A stretch of DNA of 11,144 nt from an uncultured Bacilli bacterium (GTDB taxonomy: Bacteria > Bacillota_I > Bacilli_A > RF39 > UBA660). The stretch lies in the NCBI GenBank assembly GCA_947629285.1, contig CANRDA010000025.1:1-11144 (forward strand), in the 5' to 3' direction. The notes below the pieces were generated by a model. That model had not been told where the DNA came from. It searched no databases and worked only from the letters and a program-made list of their open reading frames with translations. The position numbers and the translations under genes were made by a program. Shown here piece by piece: positions 5,851 through 11,144 of this stretch. How positions within the stretch are numbered: the stretch's first letter is position 1; the number at the start of each line of letters is the position of its first letter.

Positions 5851-6825
5851 CTAATTTTGAATATAAAATTCTTCATCCTTAATTAAATCATAACTTATAA
5901 GTTCACTACCATCTAAATCTTCTTTATGCATATCTATACCAATTATTCTTCTATTATCATAAGTGGTATAGTAATAAATACATTTATCCATATTCGCACA
6001 AGAACTATATATAGTTATCTCATATTTATCCTCACCCATATGAACACATCCTCTTTGTTGTTCAACTGAAGTTAAAATATGAAAGAATTGATTTACACTT
6101 GACACTTCTGTTTCATCTGATAATGAGTTCATCTTTGTAAATGTTGCTTTTACAAATCTTGATTGACTAGATAAATCACCAGGTAATCCTAAAGCTCCCA
6201 TTCCCCTACTATATGTAGAAAATTCTAATTTTTTAGAAAAATTATTAACTGGCGGTTCAATAGATAAACTCATATAATTATTTAAATTAAACATCTGCAT
6301 ATCAAATGTAGGATTATTAGTTAAAACGCCAACTGGATTATCGTATACTTTTAATCCATCTTTTACTGATTCTACTGTTATCGATGATGTTTTATCTGCT
6401 ATAATCCAGTGAAGTGGCGATAAAGGAAGCTCATCACTAAAATTAATATTAACTATATTAATATTTTTAAGTGCTTCTTTTACCTCGTTAACCTCAGAAT
6501 AGTTAGATAATATATATGGGATTAACTCAAATGGAGATATGTTGTTTAAACCTTCTTTTACTTCAAAATAATGTGCATTTGAAGGAAAATTAAGTCCTGC
6601 CATACCAAGCCCTTTTTCATTAATCGCATCATAGTAAAGCGGATAATTATCACTAACATAAGCCATTCCTATAATAGCAAAATGTTTATTATTCTCACCT
6701 ACTTTTCTAAACTTAAATGGATAATTTCGTGGCGTAATTGTAACTGTTTCTTTATATGAATACTCAAGGTCCAAATTTCTACCAAAATAACTATCTTTTG
6801 TTTTATATGTTACTGCTGTACACAT
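5851..6825 (-). CDS. bsh: Choloylglycine hydrolase (bile salt hydrolase / penicillin V acylase family)
   Basis: From ATG 6825 the product is 324 aa, the normal length for the family. It starts Met-Cys-Thr-Ala: removal of Met exposes Cys2, the N-terminal nucleophile, so the longer frame open to 6900 must be wrong. The RBS GGAGGATG agrees. Other active-site positions are present: Arg16 and Asp19 in GRNLDLE, Asn79 in GMAGLNFP, Asn171 in LTNNPTF and Arg223 in SQSRFVKA. The loop YSRGMGALGLPGD (205-217) is close to bile salt hydrolases rather than plain penicillin acylases. The enzyme releases glycine or taurine from conjugated bile salts in the cytoplasm, implying a vertebrate gut habitat. It is followed at once by the Ig-like lipoprotein gene. 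Exact substrate preference cannot be read with certainty. Confidence 0.9.
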   Translation of the reverse strand: MCTAVTYKTKDSYFGRNLDLEYSYKETVTITPRNYPFKFRKVGENNKHFAIIGMAYVSDNYPLYYDAINEKGLGMAGLNFPSNAHYFEVKEGLNNISPFELIPYILSNYSEVNEVKEALKNINIVNINFSDELPLSPLHWIIADKTSSITVESVKDGLKVYDNPVGVLTNNPTFDMQMFNLNNYMSLSIEPPVNNFSKKLEFSTYSRGMGALGLPGDLSSQSRFVKATFTKMNSLSDETEVSSVNQFFHILTSVEQQRGCVHMGEDKYEITIYSSCANMDKCIYYYTTYDNRRIIGIDMHKEDLDGSELISYDLIKDEEFYIQN

Positions 6826-6844
6826 AATATCATCCTCCACAAAT

Positions 6845-6853
6845 AGTATAGCA
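6845..6853 (-). promoter_or_regulatory. Extended -10 promoter of the bile salt hydrolase operon
   Basis: On the minus strand TGC precedes TATACT (6845-6850), about 20 bases upstream of ATG 6825 and just before the GGAGGATG site. No good -35 box is seen. It lies back to back with the plus-strand promoter at 6894-6922. Confidence 0.5.
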
Positions 6854-6893
6854 CAAAAATAGAAAAAACGCATTATTTCCATAATCGATAGAT

Positions 6894-6922
6894 TTGACAA
6901 GAGTTAATAAATATAATATAAT
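6894..6922 (+). promoter_or_regulatory. Perfect consensus promoter of the candidate antitoxin RNA
   Basis: TTGACA (6894-6899), exactly 17 bases, then TATAAT (6917-6922): a full sigma-70/sigma-A consensus and the best promoter in the window. Transcription should start near 6929. No plus-strand protein gene lies downstream, so it points to a strongly expressed small RNA. Confidence 0.85.
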
Positions 6923-6928
6923 GAATAT

Positions 6929-7041
6929 GTCAAGGAAAACTTGCATATATTAAAAAAGGATACATTTGATTTGCGGAATCAGATGTAGTCCCTTGGGATA
7001 CCATCTGAAATCAACTATTGTTGAAATCAGATGTTTTTATT
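6929..7041 (+). ncRNA. Candidate type I antitoxin RNA (~113 nt), antisense to the toxin mRNA 3' UTR
   Basis: The RNA runs from the expected start of the consensus promoter to the T-tract of the terminator at 7002-7038. It carries no convincing reading frame. It can form stem CATTTGAT/ATCAGATG (6963-6987), a UCC-CUUG-GGA mini-hairpin (6989-6998) and the terminal hairpin. It is antisense to nearly the whole predicted 3' UTR of the minus-strand small peptide gene (7040 down to about 6950), giving some 90 bp of perfect complementarity. This tail-to-tail layout resembles txpA/RatA and bsrG/SR4 of Bacillus subtilis, where the antisense RNA pairs with the toxin 3' region. The antitoxin function is inferred; promoter, terminator and overlap are seen. 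Confidence 0.65.
6952..6987 (-). terminator. Possible terminator of the toxin mRNA
   Basis: On the minus strand CATCTGAT (6980-6987) and ATCAAATG (6963-6970) form a hairpin with one mismatch. GTATCC and then T6 (6957-6952) follow. The spacer between stem and T-tract is longer than ideal. If correct, the toxin mRNA is about 240 nt (7189 to about 6950). Confidence 0.45.
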
Positions 7042-7045
7042 ATTT
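7002..7045 (+). terminator. Intrinsic terminator of the antitoxin RNA
   Basis: CATCTGA (7002-7008) pairs with TCAGATG (7027-7033); after a 2x2 internal loop, TCAAC pairs with GTTGA around the loop TATT. T5-A-T-T-A-T3 follows at 7034-7045. Its T-tract abuts the toxin stop codon on the other strand. Confidence 0.8.
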
Positions 7046-7117
7046 AAATAGTAAGGTGATTACTATGAAAAATAATAGTAGTATTATAATAAATAGAGAC
7101 ACTTCTCTTTTTGTCAT
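7040..7117 (-). CDS. 25-aa hydrophobic peptide, candidate type I toxin
   Basis: The ATG at 7115-7117 opens 25 codons. The product begins MTKREVSLF, continues with IIILLLFFIVITLL and ends in Phe-Lys: a charged N-terminus, one membrane-spanning helix and a terminal Lys. The RBS AAAGGTGGTGG (7124-7134) lies six bases upstream and is among the strongest in the window. The gene has its own promoter, a leader of about 72 nt and a convergent antisense RNA over its 3' UTR. Size, topology and gene layout fit membrane-acting type I toxins (TxpA, BsrG, Fst, Hok, Zor groups), but I see no close match to a named family. Alternatives are a small membrane regulator or a bacteriocin-like peptide. The opposite-strand reading at 7065-7148 is its shadow. 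Confidence 0.7.
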   Translation of the reverse strand: MTKREVSLFIIILLLFFIVITLLFK

Positions 7118-7195
7118 AATTAACCACCACCTTTCTTTTATCTTTTGATAATTGAAAGGGAAAACATCTGATATATTTCAAATGTATCCATTAAC

Positions 7196-7224
7196 ATTAT
7201 ACCAAATATATATTCGTATATCAA
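7196..7224 (-). promoter_or_regulatory. Promoter of the candidate toxin gene
   Basis: On the minus strand TTGATA (7219-7224), 17 bases, then TATAAT (7196-7201) preceded by TGG, so it is also an extended -10. The predicted start near 7189 coincides exactly with the first base of the GGATACATTTGA segment that recurs inverted in the 3' UTR. Confidence 0.75.
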
Positions 7225-7246
7225 TAGTATATGTCATTTTATATAA

Positions 7247-7274
7247 AAATAGAAAAAGCGCACTTTTTCTATTT
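7247..7274 (-). terminator. Intrinsic terminator of the ABC transporter gene
   Basis: AAATAGAAAAAG (7247-7258) and CTTTTTCTATTT (7263-7274) form a perfect 12-bp stem with a 4-base loop. The ABC transporter stop codon (7269-7271) lies inside the stem. On the minus strand the U-rich arm and TTTTTATAT form the tail. Confidence 0.75.
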
Positions 7275-9773
7275 ATTTAATATAGCATCTATTGGTTTAA
7301 TCTTTGTTACTTTACTAGTAGATATAAATGTTATTAAAAATGATATTGCAATAGTATAAACAAGCATTATTATTGGTATAAATGGATTTCTAACTATTCC
7401 ATTTAATGTGTAATACATACTTCCAAATATAGAATTATTAAGTAAATTACAAACTAAAATAAATCCTATAATAGAAAGTATCCAAGCAATAAGTCCAATT
7501 ATCAACGCTTCAAAACTAAATATCTTTGTAACATCTTCTGCTTTTGCGCCAAGAGCTCTTAAAATACCTATTTGTTTTTTAGAGTATGATATTGTAACTC
7601 CTATAAAGTTTGAAAATAGTAATATATTAAATAATACAAATACTAAACTAACTATTAGAATATATTTTGATAAATATTTATATATGCTAATTATAGAACT
7701 GATATCATCGTGGTGGTCCAAAGTAAAAGTATAAAAAGTTCCCTCGTCTCCCTTATCAAAATTATCTCTAAATATTAATTTACTAAATGTACTTTTTAAA
7801 TTATTAATATCATCATCATATACTCTTGCACCTATAAGTTCTTTTGTTTTAGGGGCAGAATCATTAATATAACCATAACTTACATAGTTATTATCATCTA
7901 ATGTGACACCCTTTATAGTAACACTATACTCTGTTTCTTCAGCATAATTGCGTAATATAAGAGTAAGGTCTGAATGGTCTTTTAAATAATCACTTACAAA
8001 TCTTACTAAGGCTTCATCATAAGTTAAATTAGCATTATTTTTTATAAATTCGAGTAAATTATTATCGAATGTTCCCTTTCTTTCTCCATATATTTGCTTT
8101 AATGCATCTAAAGAAATTAAGACCTCTTCTTTTTCTAGGTTCGATATACTACTGTTTCCATTTTCATTAATTATATTAATCTCACTATCTAATACCTTAA
8201 ACGGTCTATTACCTGAAGCAAACTCTTCACTAAGTCCAATTTTAATTGTAAGCGCTGTATAATCTAAAGTTGATAATTTATCCTCGTTTAATTTTATATT
8301 ATCGATTAGTCCAATACCATATACATAACTGCCTTTTTCCTGATAGTTTTCATAATAATATGGTTTCAAACTTTTACTTTTAAATTGCCCTGTTTCTTTT
8401 GCATCTTTATATAAAGTGTCATCATCATCAATAATTCCAGTTATTATAATAGCATTATCTCCAAGTTTAATCTCTTTTTTAGAATTTACTAAATCATTAT
8501 AATCTTTTGGAAAATATAAAGTATCATCTACTAGTTTTATTCCAAATTTAATCGCATAATCTGCAAAATATTTATGCACTACTACTTCGTTATTATTAAC
8601 AGGGATACTACCTATTATATTATTTAAAAGTCTCGTATCCTTTACATCGACAAACCTAGGTGAACCAATTATCCCGTAAAAGTCATTTGTATTTACAATC
8701 TCATTAGGTCCAAATTCAAATTCTAATAACTTGTTATTATTGTATAAATAATATATAGCATTTACTCTAGATTTAGTTATTGACTCTATATTTTTTAAAT
8801 CCTCTAAAGTAAGTTTTACATCAATTGAATTAATAGTTCCGTAACTATAAGAGAATTTTGTATTTTTAACATCGTAAACATAATTATTGTTATCTTTCAT
8901 AGTGTTTGTAATAAATAGATTCTTATCAAACATATAAAAGTTTATAGTAACTCCCATAAATATTAAAGAGAATGTAGTTAAAATAATTGTCATAATTAGT
9001 TTAAATGGTTTATATTTAAAATTTGCAAATGCCATCTTTAAAGCAAATAGATTAGGTAGTTTTGATTTCTTTAATTTAAATGGTTTTATTTCACTTTCAC
9101 CTAAAGTATCTGTATCACTCTTTATTTTACCATCTTCTATTTCTACTATTCTATCTGCATAAGTTCTAGCAGATTCTATATCGTGTGAGACTACTATTAC
9201 TAATTTTTCTTTGCTTATTTCTTTTAATATTTCAAATATTTGAGCACTTGAAGTTTTATCTAGGTTTCCAGTTGGCTCATCTGCTAAAATTATCTCTGGA
9301 TTTTTAATTAAGGCTCTAGCAAGTGCGACTCTTTGCTTCTGCCCACCTGATAATTCATTTACTTTTCTATTTCCAAGTCCACTTATTCCAAGTTTATCTA
9401 AAAGTTTATCGATATCACTTTTAGTTGACTTTAGATTTTGAAGTTCTAATGAAAGACTTATATTTTCATATATGTTATATTCTTCTAATATATTAAATTC
9501 TTGAAATACAAATCCTATATATGTATTTCTATACGCATCGTATTCTTTACTTTCAAAGTTACTAATATCTTTACCATTAATAAGTATTTTACCACTAGTA
9601 ACTCCATCAAGTCCTCCAAGTAAATTAAGAAGAGTTGATTTACCACTTCCGCTTTTACCTACTATAAATACCATGCCCTTATTACCAAGTTTTAAATTAA
9701 CATCGTTTAAAGCTGTTGTAGATGCACCTTTTTTTGATTTATATACTTTGCTTAAATTTACTAATTCTATCAT
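7269..9773 (-). CDS. Fused ABC transporter, ATPase plus MacB/FtsX-type permease
   Basis: This 834-aa protein joins an ABC ATPase (about 1-220) to an FtsX-type permease. The ATPase has Walker A GKSGSGKST (39-47), the Q-loop FVFQEFNIL (Gln91), signature LSGGQ (141-145), Walker B IILADEPTGNLD (161-172) and the H-loop VSHD (His197). A first membrane helix lies at about 256-280, then a large extracytoplasmic domain of some 420 residues. Three helices follow (about 704-726, 755-778, 798-818), with the FtsX cytoplasmic loop KKQIGILRALGAKAEDV (732-748) between the first two. MacB-type pumps do not move substrates through a membrane channel; they use mechanotransmission, exporting or sensing peptides, antibiotics or lipoproteins. 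The substrate is unknown; no sensor kinase or accessory gene is next to it. The start ATG 9773 has AGGTAGGG upstream and its own promoter. Confidence 0.92.
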   Translation of the reverse strand: MIELVNLSKVYKSKKGASTTALNDVNLKLGNKGMVFIVGKSGSGKSTLLNLLGGLDGVTSGKILINGKDISNFESKEYDAYRNTYIGFVFQEFNILEEYNIYENISLSLELQNLKSTKSDIDKLLDKLGISGLGNRKVNELSGGQKQRVALARALIKNPEIILADEPTGNLDKTSSAQIFEILKEISKEKLVIVVSHDIESARTYADRIVEIEDGKIKSDTDTLGESEIKPFKLKKSKLPNLFALKMAFANFKYKPFKLIMTIILTTFSLIFMGVTINFYMFDKNLFITNTMKDNNNYVYDVKNTKFSYSYGTINSIDVKLTLEDLKNIESITKSRVNAIYYLYNNNKLLEFEFGPNEIVNTNDFYGIIGSPRFVDVKDTRLLNNIIGSIPVNNNEVVVHKYFADYAIKFGIKLVDDTLYFPKDYNDLVNSKKEIKLGDNAIIITGIIDDDDTLYKDAKETGQFKSKSLKPYYYENYQEKGSYVYGIGLIDNIKLNEDKLSTLDYTALTIKIGLSEEFASGNRPFKVLDSEINIINENGNSSISNLEKEEVLISLDALKQIYGERKGTFDNNLLEFIKNNANLTYDEALVRFVSDYLKDHSDLTLILRNYAEETEYSVTIKGVTLDDNNYVSYGYINDSAPKTKELIGARVYDDDINNLKSTFSKLIFRDNFDKGDEGTFYTFTLDHHDDISSIISIYKYLSKYILIVSLVFVLFNILLFSNFIGVTISYSKKQIGILRALGAKAEDVTKIFSFEALIIGLIAWILSIIGFILVCNLLNNSIFGSMYYTLNGIVRNPFIPIIMLVYTIAISFLITFISTSKVTKIKPIDAILNK

Positions 9774-9794
9774 AATTCCCTACCTTTCCCAACT

Positions 9795-9803
9795 ATTATA
9801 GCA
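9795..9803 (-). promoter_or_regulatory. Extended -10 promoter of the ABC transporter gene
   Basis: On the minus strand TGC precedes a perfect TATAAT (9795-9800), about 21 bases upstream of ATG 9773. No clear -35 is present. The wider string TGTGCTATAAT is identical to that of the prepilin/LRR promoter. Confidence 0.6.
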
Positions 9804-9839
9804 CACAAACTAAATTTATTACTATACCATTCGTAGAGT

Positions 9840-9857
9840 TTAATATTTTTATATTAA
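9840..9857. repeat. AT-only hairpin between the PcfJ-like and ABC genes
   Basis: TTAATAT (9840-9846) and ATATTAA (9851-9857) are perfect arms around TTTT. It lies about 35 bp after the PcfJ-like stop codon and may help end that transcript, but there is no GC in the stem and no clear T-tract on the minus strand. Confidence 0.3.
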
Positions 9858-9890
9858 TTTAATGAATTAGTAAATATATAAATTACTTTT

Positions 9891-11144
9891 TTATTCATTA
9901 ACTACTGGGATAATTTGTTTTTCCCATTTCTTTAATACTAAATTTATATCAGAACTTGGAAGTTCATTAAACTTAGTTCTAGCTTGAATTATTTTACCGT
10001 TTTGAACTTCTATTGTTACAAAAGACTTAGTTATATCTTCTTTTTTTCTCATGAAATATATCTGTACATCGTTATTACTATATCTTTTAGAATATGTTCT
10101 AACACAGTTTTGTTGCTGAGTACTTTCATCTACTAAACTTTCTATTGAACTAGCAGGTATTATTATATATTTATCATCTTCATAAACATTTAACTCTAAT
10201 AAACTAGATAGTTTACTTATATCTTTATTTATAGATGGGTCTTCAAGTATAGTTATCTCAGTATATAATTTATCGTGTGCATCAAGTAAATTATCTGGAT
10301 ATAAAATCTTTTTATCCTTTATATCAAGTCCAAGTTTTTTTGCAATACTAAGATAATCTAAATATTCTACTAAGTATTCGTTACTTAAATTTTGACTGTC
10401 GAAATATTTCTTTAATTCAACTAAATTTATTTTTTGTATTTCTAGTATTCTTTCAATATAGTATAATTTCTCTGATAAGAATTTTATTAATGACATATCA
10501 GTTTTTTTACACATAGTAAGTGCGTTAAACTCTCTATTATTAAGGTTATTTTCTATCATAAAGTTTAAATACTTATCATTATTAAAAAATTCTTTATATT
10601 TGTTTTCATATTTAAGTAAGTATGAATCATCTAGTGCGAGATTATATAGTTTATGTTTTATTAAATACTCGAATTGTTTTAAATGAATAGGACTATATAC
10701 TATATTACCAACACATATTTCACATTCGTTCAAATACTCTTTCGCATTCCATATATGACTATATTTATAAACAGTATTTTTAAGCATATCTATATTATCT
10801 GTGTATATAAATTTAAAGTCTATATAATCGTTTAATTCATTATCTAAAGCAAAGTTATTATTATCTTCATCATATATAAATTTATCTATTTCATCAAAAC
10901 TATAATATTTGTTTGAAATTGATTCATACATACCATTTTCATTTATTTTATATGCTCTATATATACTTATATCACTTGTTTTATATGGCTTTACAGTAGT
11001 AGGATTATTATAGTATACTGATTCTTTTATGATATATAATATTACATCATTACCTTTTATATCAAATACATAATAATGAATAATGTATGGAAAATATCTT
11101 ATATCATTAATATCAGCTATTATATTTATATATTTTGGATTGTT
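9891..11144 (-). CDS. PcfJ-like protein, 5'-partial at the window edge
   Basis: The frame is open without a stop from the right edge of the window down to TAA at 9891, so at least 417 residues are visible. The ATG at 10931 is internal: 71 more sense codons precede it (NNPKYINIIADINDIRYFPY onward) and no RBS is near it. The C-terminal part carries the PcfJ-like signature: LLDAHDKL, then a strand region IIIPASSIESLVDES, QQQNCVRTYSKRYSNNDVQI with a Cys in the conserved NHCVGTY-like position, IYFMRKK, SFVTIEVQNGKIIQARTKFN and a final KKWE. PcfJ was named on the conjugative plasmid pCF10 of Enterococcus; relatives occur widely on Firmicutes chromosomes and phage or plasmid regions, with no settled function. 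No other conjugation gene is in the window. Confidence 0.8.
   Translation of the reverse strand, partial: NNPKYINIIADINDIRYFPYIIHYYVFDIKGNDVILYIIKESVYYNNPTTVKPYKTSDISIYRAYKINENGMYESISNKYYSFDEIDKFIYDEDNNNFALDNELNDYIDFKFIYTDNIDMLKNTVYKYSHIWNAKEYLNECEICVGNIVYSPIHLKQFEYLIKHKLYNLALDDSYLLKYENKYKEFFNNDKYLNFMIENNLNNREFNALTMCKKTDMSLIKFLSEKLYYIERILEIQKINLVELKKYFDSQNLSNEYLVEYLDYLSIAKKLGLDIKDKKILYPDNLLDAHDKLYTEITILEDPSINKDISKLSSLLELNVYEDDKYIIIPASSIESLVDESTQQQNCVRTYSKRYSNNDVQIYFMRKKEDITKSFVTIEVQNGKIIQARTKFNELPSSDINLVLKKWEKQIIPVVNE

Larger units (their letters stand above)
6958..7189. repeat. Inverted repeat bounding the toxin transcript (5' leader versus 3' UTR)
   Basis: GGATACATTTGA at 6958-6969 recurs inverted at 7178-7189. 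Moving inward, ATCAGATGT and TCCCTT also recur in the same order (6979-6987 and 6989-6994 against 7164-7172 and 7156-7161), separated by diverged bases. On the minus transcript the 5' leader can therefore pair with its own 3' UTR. No target duplication flanks the repeat, though a small mobile element remains possible. Confidence 0.75.

Noticed and set aside
5644..5886. Plus-strand 80-codon frame opposite the Ig-like lipoprotein gene
   Set aside because: Its hydrophobic composition is the complement of the opposite strand's codons; no RBS.
6826..6900. N-terminal extension of the bile salt hydrolase to 6900
   Set aside because: The family needs Cys directly after the initiator Met, and GGAGGATG fits ATG 6825.
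6929..7045. Riboswitch or cis-acting leader
   Set aside because: No plus-strand gene follows for it to control, and the sequence matches no riboswitch consensus I know.
6966..7148. 60-codon plus-strand frame, and its inner 27-codon part from ATG 7065 with an AGGTG upstream
   Set aside because: It crosses the antitoxin terminator and mirrors the better-supported minus-strand peptide gene. The inner frame would start after the terminator and has no promoter of its own.
6929..7200. Retron-type msr/msd RNA
   Set aside because: Inverted ends are suggestive, but no reverse transcriptase gene lies in the window.
1..11144. CRISPR array, tRNA or rRNA genes
   Set aside because: No regularly spaced short repeats and no cloverleaf or rRNA-like stretch were seen; the only tandem repeats are the coding LRR units.

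Overview
This window comes from a very AT-rich, low-GC Gram-positive bacterium. It uses the standard code, since Trp is TGG and TGA is a stop. Strong AGGAG/AGGTG ribosome binding sites, twin-HTH regulators, lipobox lipoproteins, a type IV prepilin-like N-terminus fused to BspA/DUF285 repeats and a bile salt hydrolase fit an uncultured gut Bacilli or Clostridia lineage. That placement is inference; no rRNA or marker gene is present. All genes except the prepilin/LRR gene, the short left-edge tail and one small RNA lie on the minus strand.

Left part (1-3070): a short, GC-richer C-terminal tail with a 7-bp hairpin looks like the 3' end of an IS200/IS605 TnpB gene. A DUF3800 protein (66-905) and a double-HTH Xre regulator (start corrected to 1566) follow. 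The regulator is divergent from a 452-aa prepilin/leucine-rich-repeat surface protein (start corrected to 1676). The shared intergenic region holds two palindromes suited to repressor binding. A strong hairpin at 3036-3067 separates this gene from the minus-strand genes.

Middle part (3074-6825): a 120-aa membrane protein, an AAA_14/DUF4143 ATPase with Asp-to-Gly in Walker B, and two lipoproteins. The second lipoprotein (Ig-like, Big_14 type) is translationally linked to a bile salt hydrolase whose catalytic Cys2 fixes the start at 6825.

The gap at 6890-7225 holds the most interesting object: a candidate type I toxin-antitoxin locus. A 25-codon minus-strand ORF encodes a single-TM peptide with an excellent RBS. 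It has its own TTGATA-17-TATAAT promoter, and the predicted mRNA starts with a segment complementary to its own 3' UTR. A convergent plus-strand RNA has a perfect consensus promoter (TTGACA-17-TATAAT) and an intrinsic terminator, and it is antisense to the toxin 3' UTR.

Right part (7269-11144): an 834-aa fused ATPase-permease of the MacB/FtsX type, then a PcfJ-like protein whose reading frame runs off the right edge. It is therefore a 5'-partial gene and does not begin at the internal ATG at 10931. Several promoters share an extended -10 element of the form TGTGnTATAAT, often with no recognisable -35 box.
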